Positions 1 to 10,514 of a stretch of 64,000 bases of DNA are shown piece after piece (positions within the stretch are counted from its first letter, which is position 1; each line of letters begins with the position of its first letter). The notes under the pieces were generated by a model. The model saw only the letters and a program-made list of their open reading frames with translations, did not search any database and was not told the origin of the DNA. The stretch comes from Hydrangea macrophylla. Lineage: Eukaryota > Streptophyta > Magnoliopsida > Cornales > Hydrangeaceae. The stretch spans positions 49,537,162 to 49,601,161 of the forward strand of contig CM066995.1 in the NCBI GenBank assembly GCA_033977485.1, given 5' to 3'. The position numbers and the translations under genes are program-made.

Positions 1-1845
1 GGAAACTAGTTATTTGTAAATTGAAGCGAAACTGGCGACATGGAAAAGACAGATTTTGTCTATAGGGGGCGGGTCACGCTTATTAAGTCTGTTCTGAGTA
101 GCTCGCCATTGTTTTTCTTCTCCATTTTTCAAGCCCCTATGAAATTGGTAAATAATCTGGAAAAGATTCAACGAAGATTTCTATGGGAAGGCAACAACTC
201 ACATAGAAAGATATATTGGGTTGACTCGGGAGCGATATGTCTAAGTAAGGAAAACGGGGGGTTTGGTATCGGTAATTTTGTGACAAAAAATAAGTGGCTG
301 ATCACTAAGTGGCTGTGGAGGTTTGGAAATGATAATGGTTTGTTATGGAAAAAGGTGTTATGCAGCAAATACGATTTGAACCCCAATAGTCTTAACCTCG
401 ACTTGTGTAATATTGTTAAGCCGTCAGCCATGTTGAGAGGGTGGAAAAAAATTGTTTCTGGTAACAATGGGTGTGCGGCTTTAATCAGAGATGGGTTCGA
501 GCTTGTGATTGGAAATGGTTGGAAGGTCGATTTTTAGAAGAATGCGTGGTTGAGTGATTCTTGCCTTATGTCTAGATTCCGTCCTATCTATGCACTTGCA
601 AATAACAAGAGCGGGTCGGTAGCTAGCTTTGGGTCGTAGATTAATTCTAAATGGAAATGGGAATTTGAACTAAGGAGGCAACTTTTTGGGTGGGAACTTG
701 AGCAGTGGGAGGAAATGAATGGGGCTTTGGATACGGTGAAGATTTGCAGGGAGGTAGAGGACAGATTGGCATGGACATTTGATATTAAAGGTATTTTTTT
801 CGGTTAAATCATTTTGTAAGGAAGTGGAGAATCGTGCAAATGAACCTAAAGATTATTTTAAAATTATTTGGAAAGGCCTTGTTCCCCCAAAGGTGGAAGT
901 CTTTGTTTGGCAACTTCTCAAGGAAGGATCGCAACACATGATAATCTTTCTAGGTTAGGGTGTTTATCTAGTGATAGATTGGACTATGTTTTTTGTGGGA
1001 ATCATGAAAAAAATGTGGACCACCTGTTTATTGGCTGCGAAGTATCATGGAAATTATGGCATACTGTGATGGGATGGTGGTGTGTTGAGGGGTGTGTCAC
1101 CGGATCAATTAGTGAATGGTGGAAAATGTGGCTTGGTTTATGTCCTGAGTAGAGATTTGCAAAGGCATGGCTTATTGTTTTTTTTCCTGTGGTATGGTCA
1201 TTATGGATGGGTAGAAATGAGGCTATTTTCAAAGAGACGCCAATCAATCTAGTTGCTTGGTCAGAGCTTGCTAAACCAAGGATAGCTTGGTGGTTTAAGA
1301 CGACCTTGAATACCAATGGGCTATCGACTACCGATGTTATATTAAATGTTCCTGAGGGCATATCTGTTGCCCAGAAAGAAAAATTGCTTATCAAAGTACC
1401 ATGGGAGCCTCCACCGAAGGGTGTTTTTAAGTTTAACGTTGATGGTTCCTCATTGGGAAAGCTGGGACCAGTGGGAATTGGGGGTGTGTTGAGGGATCAT
1501 ATGGGAAATATGATGGCTGTTTTCGCAAAAAACATTGGGATCCATGATTCCAATATTGCAGAGTTGTGCGCCATTCATTGGGCGGTGGTTTTATTCTCTA
1601 AATCTGCGTGGGCTTCAAAGGTTGATCTTATAATCGAAAGCGACTCGAAGAATACAATCTCTTGGATTCTTGATAGGGATCCAAAATTGTGGAAGTACAA
1701 CTATGTGTTGAATGACATTAACAATTGTTTGGCTAAGCTAAAGGATTAGAAGCTGGTGCACACTTTACGGAGTGCTAATACCTTTGCTGACTCACTTGCT
1801 AAGATGGGAGTGCGAAGGGCGGAACCCTTGACTCAATGGTGGTAA
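1..1845 (+). pseudogene. LINE (L1-type) ORF2 remnant: RT C-terminus, zinc-binding region, RNase H
   Basis: This is the 3' half of a plant L1-like ORF2, which copies LINE RNA into DNA at a target nick. Residues from 40 on match the region after the RT core (GRVTLIKSVLSS, then IQRRFLWEG, then KWLWRF). Near 870-1070 comes the zf-RVT-type segment (VPPKVEVFVW, then a Cys/His patch DYVFCGNHEKNVDHLFIGC). From about 1400 comes an RNase H domain with the acidic residues in FNVDGSS, IAELCAI, ESDSK and ANTFADSLAK. The frame is broken: stops at 535-537 and 1150-1152, shifts between segments, and a TAG at 1747-1749 inside RNase H, after which the same frame runs to TAA at 1845. The RT active site lies outside the window to the left. 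No host function is implied; this is a dead copy. Confidence 0.9.
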
Positions 1846-4215
1846 AATTTTGAGGTGTTCGAGTGCGGATGTAGATGACGGGAAGGAGTTTTGAGTCATG
1901 TTGGGTTGGTTTATAAGGGTAGTTAATAATTAGCTAATCCTCCTGGTCTTAGGAAAATAGGGTAGGGGGGATAGGTATGTGTATATAAAAAAAAAATTGC
2001 CAGGTGAGTGGGGTTGGGATGGAGGGGTGTTATTGGTGTAAGTTTTTCTTTTGGGTAATTTTTTGAATTGGGTGTGTCGTGTGAGTTTTAATAAGTGTTG
2101 AAGGCTGATTATAGGGATATACTAAGGGATGGATTTTGGTGCCTTATTGGGATGGGGCTAGTAACCTTCTTTTTGGCCTTGGTTCTTTGAGAAAAGCTTT
2201 CATTGGAAAAAAACAAAAAAATTACCATTTGTGTGGGTTATTAGGAGGGAGGGGTTTATTGCTGTGTATTCTTCTTTCGGGCATTTGTTCAGAATTCTGG
2301 GAGTGCTTCTTACACCTTCTGGGGTGTGTTAGGTGTGTGTATTTTCCGTGTTTGGGGGTTTCGTGTCGCGTGTGTTTATATGATTATTGGATGTTGATTG
2401 TGGGGATATGCTACGGAATGGATTGTGGTTGTTGTATTGGGATGGGGCTGTTAATCGTCACCTTGGCCTGTTGATCTTTGATGCTTAAGTATGAAAGTGG
2501 GTAGTGGTGGCTTATATCATTTCCCCCTTTTTGTTACTTGGTTCAGAAGTGTGAGGGAATGGTCTTGATACTGTTAATATTGGACATTATCTCTTGTTTT
2601 GTGATGGGAGGGAAAGTAAAATGTTCTAGGAACTTTAGGAGAAAGTGTTAGTTTGTTGGGGCTTGGTGTCTGTATCTAGTTCACATTGTGAAGGGTTTGA
2701 ATGGGAAAAAAATGAAATAAAAAGAAAAAACAAACATTCAAGGAGATATATGGAAGGAAAAAGAGAAGAATAGATATTATGAAAGGTTGTTTTCATCAGT
2801 ATGGTCGTTTGGGGAGTGGGGTGGGTCTTTGGTGCGTGTGCTTTCTTTCGGGTATATTTTCTGAGATATTGGGAGTGCATCTCACTCTGTTTGGTGTGTG
2901 TTCGGTGTACATTTCATTTCGTGCTTTGGGGATTTTGTGTCGCGTGAGTTCTTATAATATGCAGAATTTTGAAGTGGAAACTGGTTGTGACAAGAATGCT
3001 ATTATTCTGGCAAAATGGGCTGGGATCACAGTGGACTTTTGCGCGTTAGGGGAGTGGGGTGGGTCTTTGGTGTGTGTGCGTTCTTTCAGGTCTTTCCTTT
3101 CTGAGATATTGGGAGTGCATCTTACTCCGTTTGGTGTGTGTTAGATGTGCGTTTTACTTCGTGTTTTGGGGATTTCATGCCGCGTGAGTTCTTACGAGTT
3201 GCAGAAATTAGAAGTGGAAACTAGTTATGGCAAGAATGCTACAATTCTGGAAAAATAGGCCTGGGGCTGTACTGGACTTTTGGGCTCTTTTCGGGTTGGA
3301 TCGTATTTTAAGTGAATTGTAAATGAAGAGATGCAGGCTTTTGTGGGAAAGCCAAAGTTCTTTGCCAAGGGTTAGGGAATATTGATTTCCATTTGTGGTG
3401 TTAGTAAATTTTGTGCTGTCATGGGTTACGGGCTGCTGTCAATTGAAAGCTGCTGTTGCCGATAAAGTCCTGTTGCATTAGCTGCCAAAATTGAGTAGAT
3501 ATGATTCTTGTCTAAAGGAGATATTCAGTATTTCACAAATACAGTGGGCAGTGGTATAGCTGGGTATGTTAGCTGGGGAATGCATGATTTTAAAGCATCA
3601 CTTGTTGTTCATGCTATATCATCCGTGCCATGTGGACTATTGAGTTACTGTTGGTGGAGTATGCTATTCGATTGGGTGCATTGCAACAATTTTGGTTTTT
3701 TTGATATGTAAGCTAGCTTATCTTTTGTGGTTTGGAGTGCTTGTTTCCTGCAATCATTCCATTTTGGATAGTCATTTATGTGGGTTGAATTGGCTCGTCA
3801 TCGTCACTTTCAAGAAAGTCTAGTAGAGGGTTCAAATTTGGTTGCAATCTTGCTGTGTCCCTTTTATTCAGTCTGCAAGTTTTGTCTTGGGTGTGTGGTC
3901 CTGGATTAAATCTAGGGTCTGGTTTCTTTGTAAATTATGTCTAATAAGGGGCACAGTGGCTTGTTTGGATGGTTTTTTGGAGTTGGTCATGTTTGGATGG
4001 CTTCTGTTTTGTGGAGTTTTAGGTCTGCTTTGGGTGGGTAATGTATAGGATTGTCTTTATCTTGGCTTTGTTAGTGGTGGGGGCTGTTTGTCAATCAGAG
4101 AAGTTGCACCTTGGGCTTGTTCGGGGGTGTTTCTTTGAATGCTGAGGTCTTAATGTAACTTTCCTCATTTGGGGGTTTTTATCTTGATGAAATTTTAAGT
4201 GCTGTTAAAAAAAAA
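1846..4215 (+). mobile_element. Long LINE 3' UTR ending in a poly(A) run
   Basis: This G/T-rich stretch follows the LINE RNase H stop and has no credible coding frame. It ends near 4140-4215 in a typical plant LINE tail (a TTTGGGGGTTTTTAT-type box, then a run of A at 4207-4215). Similar tails occur at 18300-18350 and elsewhere in this window. It contains a tandem repeat of about 238 bp (2811-3286). The extent is inferred from the lack of any other boundary and may include a second insertion. Confidence 0.55.
2811..3286 (+). repeat. Two tandem copies of a ~238-bp unit in the LINE 3' UTR
   Basis: GGGGAGTGGGGTGGGTCTTT starts at 2811 and again at 3049. Both are followed by GAGATATTGGGAGTGCATCT and by a CGCGTGAGTTCTTA block. 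A more diverged copy can be seen at about 2240-2390 (TTCTGGGAGTGCTTCTTACA, then GTCGCGTGTG). The alternating changes suggest old duplication within the LINE tail. Confidence 0.8.
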
Positions 4216-4696
4216 CCTTTAATATCATTTTTCTAAATTTTAAAAAGCGACATAAAACTTTCTGAAGTGACATATTATTTATGTCGGTTTATACACAAGT
4301 GACATAAAAACTTAAATATTTTTGTGTTTTATTTACAAAATTGCCACCGCGTTCTTATTTATATCGGTTTTTAATAAGTGACATAAAAACTTTATTATTT
4401 ATGTCACTTTTATAAAAACCGACATAAATTTAAACTGTGTTTTATTTACAAAATGCCACCGCATTTTTATTTATGTCAGTTTTTTAAAAAAGTGAGATAA
4501 ATACTTTATTGGTTATGCCACTTCTATGAAAACCGACATAAATAATAAAGTACTTATGTCACTTGTTTGAAAAGTTGACATAAATACTTAAAAAGCAACA
4601 TAAAAAGCACCTGCGAGAAATAATTATGTCACTCAAAATAAAAGTGACATAAATACAATTTTAAAAGTGACATAAATAGCTATTTTTCTCTTAGTG
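4216..4696 (-). mobile_element. CACTA (En/Spm) transposon terminus with subterminal repeats
   Basis: Read on the minus strand, the element starts CACTAAGAGAAAAATAGC at 4696. The next 480 bp hold at least ten copies of a 10-12 bp motif in both orientations (TTTATGTCACTT and AAGTGACATAAA), the usual subterminal array bound by CACTA transposase. TTACAAAATTGCCACCGC-like blocks occur at about 4336 and 4447. Only this end is present: the other side is cut by the LINE poly(A) at 4215. The flanking triplet on this side is TAG; its partner lies outside the window. Confidence 0.85.
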
Positions 4697-4700
4697 TAGC

Positions 4701-5249
4701 TATCTCAAAATTACACTAGGGAAAGGTCTATATTTCAAAAAGGGGAATGACATGAGCATCGAGATCTTCACCGATGCAGACTTGGCAGGCTCCTTAACTG
4801 ATCGAACGATCTACCTCGGGTTATTGAACTTATGTGTGAGGCAACTTGGTTACTTAGAGAAGTAAGAAATAGTCAATGGTAGCTAGAAGCCGTGCTGATC
4901 GAAGCTGAATTCAGAGCCATGGCACACGGTATGTGTGAAGGAATGTGGATGAAAAGACTATTAGAAGAACTTAAGATTCCCATTAAAAACTCAATGAAGA
5001 TGTTTTGCGACAATCAAGTAGAAATAAACAGTGCAAAGAATCCTATTTATCATGATAGGACAAAACACGTGGAAATCGTCAGACACTTCATCAAGGAGAA
5101 AGTTGAAGAAGGAATAATCATGATGGTCTATACACCCACGAATCTGTAAACTGCGGACATCTTCACAAAGGCTCTACGAAGAATCAACTTCGTGAACTTG
5201 ACTTCTAAGATAGGAATGATCGATATCTACTCATGAGCTTGAGGGGGAA
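4701..5249 (+). pseudogene. Ty1/copia RNase H C-terminal remnant and polypurine tract
   Basis: Translation starting at 4701 gives the copia RNase H region (YLKITLGKGLYFKKG, then IEIFTDADLAGS with the first catalytic Asp). After frameshifts it resumes at 4892 with AEFRAMAHGMCEGMWMKRLL and MFCDNQVEI, then the C-terminal TADIFTKALRR. It ends with the 'A-stop-GG' junction and a polypurine tract TTGAGGGGGAA at 5239-5249, right before an LTR start (TGTGG at 5250). The CACTA terminus at 4696 abuts the coding sequence, so the CACTA element sits inside this gene. Several shifts and stops make it non-functional. Confidence 0.88.
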
Positions 5250-5310
5250 TGTGGAAAACCGAAGTTGATAACTTGATTTCTAGGATTGATTCTGCTGTAT
5301 AGGGTAAACT
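5250..5310 (+). mobile_element. Truncated 3' LTR of the copia element
   Basis: This begins TGTGGAAAACCG just after the polypurine tract. It matches the first ~60 bp of the solo LTR at 5415-5690 with scattered differences, then breaks off where antisense copia gag sequence begins at about 5311. Confidence 0.65.
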
Positions 5311-5832
5311 CCTTGTTGAATCATACTAAGGGCTTTTGCATCTTTTTTCTTATGTTCTTCCAATTGTTGTTTTTGAGCATTGGTCAAGGTTGATGTATCC
5401 TCTGGATCAACAAACTGTGGAGTCCAAAATTGATATCCTGATTTCCAGGATTGATTTTGCTATATAGGATAAACCCAAGTGTATCTTGGGTTGACCAATC
5501 AATTAGTTTGGAATTTGTTAGCCTTTCCTATTTTGTAAAAATTAGATTTTCTATTTTAGTTAGTCCAGGATTGTTAGCATATTTTCTAGTCCTTGAATCA
5601 AAGGAGTTACCGTGTTTGTGGTTTCCCTTTTCCTTTATAACTTTGTACATTCATTCTAGAAATATAGAGTGAGTTTTCTTAAAATCTTCACAAACCCTTC
5701 CTCAACATACTCCCAAAAATCACATGTAATGAAGATTGTTCTCATCTTCGCATACCAAAAATCATAATTTTCACCATCAAAAATAAGAAATGGAGGATTT
5801 TGAGTATCACTTATGTTGCTTGAAGTTGCCAT
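5311..5832 (-). pseudogene. Antisense Ty1/copia gag, interrupted by a solo LTR
   Basis: On the minus strand an ATG at 5832-5830 opens a copia gag N-terminus (MATSSNISDTQNPPF, then GENYDFWYAKM, then CDFWEYVEEGF). The frame runs to about 5691, is interrupted by an LTR (5415-5690), and resumes at about 5414 with the next gag segment (EDTSTLTNAQKQQLEEHKKK, then ALSMIQQGV). Gag proteins of this family form the virus-like particle. Downstream gag, protease and pol are missing, because the sequence switches to the other copia LTR at about 5310. The primer-binding site and LTR of this element lie on its 5' side at 5914-6225. Confidence 0.85.
5415..5690 (+). mobile_element. Solo LTR (copia), TSD CAAAC
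   Basis: The 276-bp unit starts TGTGGAGTCC and ends AAATCTTCA. CAAAC flanks both sides (5410-5414 and 5691-5695), the 5-bp duplication expected for LTR integration. The interrupted gag frame becomes continuous if the LTR and one duplication are removed. No internal region remains, so unequal recombination between two LTRs is the likely origin. Confidence 0.88.
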
Positions 5833-5913
5833 CTTTGTGTTCTTCTATTCTAGGATTTGTTTCCTTTGATTGATTTATCCCAACTGTGCTAGATCAAACT
5901 TGACTCTGATACC

Positions 5914-6225
5914 ACTTTGTTGGGTTTGATTCTAACACCTAAGTATATTTTGTGAGCAATTTAGTGAAGCAGCAAAGAAAGGAAGTTGAAAATAATGAAA
6001 ATGAGGAAGAAAAAACAGGAGCTGCTCTTACAAATATATTTTTTTAATATAGATTTCTTTTTTTTTTTTTTACAAAGATGAGATATATCTAGAAACAAGC
6101 TTCCACTAGAAGGATCAAAGCACAACCATACACATGGCATACATCTAAAACATGTAAGACAATATTACCAATATGATATAGGCTTAAACATAATTACAAA
6201 AGACTCAAAACATGACAGTAATATT
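5914..6225 (-). mobile_element. Primer-binding site and partial 5' LTR of the antisense copia element
   Basis: Minus strand: an LTR end ...AAACCCAACA is followed by AAG and TGGTATCAGAGTC, a near match to the tRNA-Met primer-binding site common in copia elements (TGGTATCAGAGC). About 80 bp further comes the gag ATG at 5832. The LTR therefore starts at 5928 on the plus strand and runs right until a LINE tail near 6225 cuts it. Its outer end is not visible. Confidence 0.7.
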
Positions 6226-7490
6226 TTAACATTTTTTATTTGTTTTTTTGTTTTTATTTAGAACAGCAAAAAGCTTAAGAGTGCACTGTGCACCACAGCG
6301 TCCCATTTCGGGTGTGATGAAATCATCAGCACCCACCTTGTATATAAAACAAACGTTGCTAAGAAAAAGGTAGAACCATAAATACTACTCCGTACACGAA
6401 ACCATGAAAACCACCTCCTCGAGAGACCCTACTATACTATATATGTAAGCCCCATTATACAAAAAAACGAAACAAAAACCAAAGTAAAACAAATACAGCA
6501 TTGGAGTTAACAATGGAGCACCCAAAGAAGCCGACCCCAAGCCCAAAACGTGGATTCTATCAAACTGATTGCAAATGCTTTAAACTGTAATGAGCATTTT
6601 AAAAAATTGCTTTAATCACTTGTGGCCACACTCCTGTGGAGTAAGCCTTCCCCATGATTAGTGAGTATAGTTGTTGCTCCTTTTAGCAGCCGAAAAGCTC
6701 AGCAACCATATTTGCAAAGCAGCCCGAAGATAAATCCCAGTGTCATTTGGTAATCCAGACAGACCGGTGTGTAGGCTCTGAGCAATTCGTCTTGGAAAAA
6801 AAATAAAATAATAATAATACATCCCACTTGATCATTTGTTGGATTGCCAAATAGAAAAATAAGTATGAAAAATTGCAATCTCCACAATACCCAAAATAAA
6901 GCTTGAGACCACCCCTTTGCATCCCCAAGATCTGGCCAATCCACCGAAAACACGAAATCAAAGAAAACCGTAACCATTCCAAAAAACAGCCAATCATCAC
7001 CACAATGCACTCCAGGTTCCCAACATGAGACTAGCATATCTTCGATACTTTCAGAAAGAGAACCCCAGCAGACGTCCCAAGTCATGTGTGCAAGAGGGAA
7101 ATGCGAGAAGCCACAAGATATTTAAAACTGAGCTAGATCATGGAGCTTCTTGGTAGCAAAAAGATGGAACGAGCATGACCCGTCTAGTCTTACTTTGCAA
7201 TTGACCGATAGAAATACCTCGGAGCAAATCAGAAATTCCGGTAAATAAGTTGAGCCCCATTTACATCCGCCATGAAGCTAATCTGGATCAAAATAACAGC
7301 CCCAAAAAGCTGATCTTCAGCAAAACATAGAACGCTAGCATGCCGAAGATGAAAGATCAAAACACATATAGCCACACATACTGTTGTATCAAGATTAGAA
7401 AACAGTGAGTTTAGATGTCCAAATGTCTTTTAGGAACAGGAATTGATACAATACTCCTCACGCGCGCACACAGCGTGAAACGAAGAAATT
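6226..7490 (-). mobile_element. Probable LINE 3'-end fragment (antisense)
   Basis: Read on the minus strand, this ends AGCTTTTTGCTGTTCTAAAT and then a broken A-rich tail at 6265-6225, the usual form of a plant LINE 3' end. The preceding ~1.2 kb is T/G-rich UTR-like sequence with short open frames (for instance 7085-6699, minus) that I cannot assign to a family. Assignment rests on tail structure only. Confidence 0.4.
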
Positions 7491-7760
7491 GATAAGATAT
7501 TGTTTCTTTTTTCTTATTTTTTTGAACAGTAAAATTGTATGTAACAATAGTGAAGAATACAAACTATAGATGATTTGAAAAATCTCCTCTTGGTATGAAC
7601 TATACATCGAATGAAATCCAAAAACCAAAAGCCTCCAAAAAGATACCTCCCGGGACCAATCTGCCCCAAACAGATTCCCCCTTTGTAATGCATAATCTGT
7701 ATTAGCACCCAGGGGAAACAAAACCCAAATCCTTAAAAGGCAATAAAATCCTTAATAGCC
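7491..7760 (-). mobile_element. Possible second LINE 3' tail (antisense)
   Basis: Minus strand: TACAATTTTACTGTTCAAAA followed by an A-rich run, at 7530-7500. The ~230 bp before it is UTR-like. The short frames covering it show no protein family. Confidence 0.35.
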
Positions 7761-9543
7761 CCTTTGTTGTAAGTGCAATTGTGGTATTCTGTGTGTTTTG
7801 AAGTCCTGGGTTTGAGACCTCCTATGGCATAGTGGATATGATATGAGTGGTTTTCAATATACCTGAAACTGTTTGTTCAGAAAAAAAAAAATGGCTTCTA
7901 TCCTTCCCATCCCATTTTGTCATTCCCAAACAGCCCCCAAGTGAAAAGTTTATCCTTGATGTTCATTATATTAATGCAAATGAGAGAAAAAAAATAAAAT
8001 CATGGAGCGCCCATCTTGTAATTGTTTCTTTAGCCCAGACTATGTTAAACCAGTCTATACTTCTGATATGGTTCAAAGTGACTTAGGTTGAGACTTTAGT
8101 CCACAATACTTGATACTCTCTACATGAATATTGATTTCATGTCTTTTGGGACAAATTTCTTTACCACTCTGGTAAATTCTTCATGGCCAATTCCAGTTGT
8201 TCCCAGCCACATAGCAATTGTTTCCAACACCTTATCCCATGCTATTTTGTCCCCAGTTCTCAAGTTTAGAGGACCCATTTGATGCCACAAGTCCACCTAC
8301 ATACAAGCACTCCTCCCATTCCAATAACATGTCTGAACCATTCTCCTAGCGATATATATAATCTTACCCACCAAAATAATAATATAAAAATATCTTCGAA
8401 GCTGGCAGAAAAATTATACGAGCGGTGTGGGCCTTGAACTATAATAGAGTAGATTACACTATACAAGTGCGATTTTTGGTCAAGTCACTGGTTGCTCCAA
8501 AATCTTAAGCTATTAGAGAGGGGACCCAACAATGTGATCTAGCTTCAGCCTCTATTGTCTTAAGCAGACCTAAGGCTGAGCTCATACTCAAGCGGGTATA
8601 GCCTTTGGGCCGCAGACTAAGGCCATATTCTGACCCAACTATTACCAGCTTTAGACTTAACTCGTATCCCAACTCTTATTAGCTTCAAACCCAAATTTAT
8701 ACCCATTACAACTTCGAACCCACAGGTCACATTTTTAAAATAGAAGAATGTACTTCTTTGCCACAAACACTAACTATCCGTATGATTCACAAATTAATGA
8801 AGCAAAAGAAAAGAGAAAAAACCAACTATAATAGGTCAAGCCTTAAGCACAAAAGTAATCGCCCCCACTGTACGGAAAAAACAAGATAAGTGTTAAAACT
8901 CACCAAGCCATGCAAGGTGTGTCTTAACTAAACCGACCCCAATTAGAATAGCATTTTAGAAATATCATTCAGCATATCATTGTATTTCCAAATCCCTAGC
9001 TGCATGAGAAACCCACAATATGGCAACATGTAGTTACTATGTTATTCCCAAGTAGATTAGTTTGTTTAATAGGCCAAAATGTTCATTAGTTTAATGTTTT
9101 AGTTATTTTACATCTATATATTAACTTAATTTGAAGTTCTTTAGATTTAATTAAGTGGATTTAATTTATTACTTTTCAAAAGTGCGCCTTACTTGGGCCT
9201 TTTTTTCCACATTGGAACTATACTTTGGGAGACATTTGTGTCCGAGTGTGTGCCTGGTGTCTTTAATAACTATGGCTTCAACACCATCTCTCACGTACGA
9301 CCCTGTCAAGCATGTGGAGAGACAAAAACTAAACAAACCAAATAACAGATTCTTCGATACTGTTTTAAGGCACTAGCTTCTTTACAAGCTCACGTAATAT
9401 GAGATTGGGGCCCAACAATGAATATCAAGCCTCAATAGTGGTCGATATCTCACATTTCTCCTACTCTTTGCACTGTGTTTGAATGTGTAACGTGATTGTA
9501 TGGGGTGTGAAAAATTGGATGGAAAACACGATGTGCACATGGC

Positions 9544-9546
<3 letters not shown>
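7761..9546. other. No recognised gene; diverged repeat sequence
   Basis: No frame here matches a family I recognise. A minus-strand stretch at about 8310-8195 reads open for ~40 codons (DLWHQMGPLNLRTGDKIAWD) and could be an exon or LINE remnant. Phrases around GGGGACCCAACAATGTG (8520) and GGGGCCCAACAATGAAT (9408) suggest two diverged copies of one interspersed repeat. Confidence 0.5.
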
Positions 9547-9609
<63 letters not shown>

Positions 9610-9623
9610 AGAGAGAGAGAGAG
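9547..9623. repeat. (GA)n microsatellite
   Basis: This is an almost uninterrupted GA run of about 60 bp, then ATCA and a further GA run. Confidence 0.97.
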
Positions 9624-9902
9624 AAGAACAAAACCCCGCCCCAAGTAACTAGCAATCCCTCATCATCCTAAAACTAATTGGTTTTGTGCAAATGTCAATC
9701 TCTTTTAGAGTCCTAGAATAGTTCGACGCCATTATCAAGATCTGAGCATCATGTACATATTGTCCAATATGGCCAACCCATGGGCGTACACTGTCACAAT
9801 TTTGCTTCTCCCTGACAATACATTTTTAGAAGATTCCCAACCTATGGTATAAGTTAGCATCCTTTATACTAATTAGACTTGAAAGGAATTAAATGATAAT
9901 TC

Positions 9903-9957
9903 AAGAAGAAGAAGAAGAAGAAGAAGAAGAAGAAGAAGAAGAAGAGGAGGAGGAGAA
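9903..9957. repeat. (GAA)n/(GAG)n microsatellite
   Basis: About 14 GAA triplets pass into GAGGAGGAGGAG at the right end. Confidence 0.97.
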
Positions 9958-10243
9958 GACATTTAACAAGATGACCTACTAAGAGAACAAATTAGCTAAA
10001 AACTTTAGGGAAAAAACAGCAAAAGCCGGCTTACTTACTAGAATAGTCACTTTGTGGGCTGCCACCTCCAACAAAAGCCAACCAAAGCTCGATTATTGAA
10101 ATCATGCAATTCTCAATTCGAGTCACTATTAAGTTCGATACAAGGATTTAGACATGTATGTAGAATCAATCTAGTAAAGTAATCCTATATGAGCTTTACG
10201 ATTCACCGAAAGCTAGTTTTCCCCCCTTTTCATAAAAAAAATA

Positions 10244-10512
10244 CTCCCTCTGTCCCATTTTAAGAGTCCTTGATGCCATTTTTTAATGTCCCATTTTAAG
10301 AGTCGTTCTTGAAAAGTCAAAGTACTTTTATACACACTTTCCAAGTTTGTCCTTTATTGCATACAACTTTTCTATCTCTTTCATTGATGAGACACTAGAA
10401 TTTGAATTTCAAGGGGGCAATATAGGAAAGTTAGAAAATCTCACAAAAATCAAGATGTCCCCTTAATAAGTTGGAATTCTCAAAAGAGACTCTTAAAATG
10501 GGACGGATGGAG
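10244..10512. mobile_element. Stowaway-type MITE (Tc1/mariner), TSD TA
   Basis: The 269-bp element starts CTCCCTCTGTCCCATTTTAA and ends TTAAAATGGGACGGATGGAG, a terminal inverted repeat matching the classic Stowaway CTCCCTCCGT end. TA flanks both sides (10242-10243 and 10513-10514). A second, inner copy of GTCCCATTTTAAGAGTC lies ~30 bp inside the left end. It is non-coding and would need a mariner-like transposase in trans. Confidence 0.93.
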
Positions 10513-10514
10513 TA

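Noticed and set aside
6699..7085. 128-codon minus-strand frame
   Set aside because: Trp/Phe-rich translation of T/G-rich UTR-like DNA; no domain, and an overlapping frame of equal quality exists.
8510..9440. Possible tRNA or SINE around GGACCCAACAATG
   Set aside because: No cloverleaf, A box or B box could be placed; the two similar phrases are too short to define an element.
9450..9671. Open frames of Arg-Glu or Leu-Ser repeats over the GA tract
   Set aside because: Translation of a (GA)n microsatellite; the same applies to frames at 27842-28027, 28643-28978, 36893-37108 and 37526-37810.
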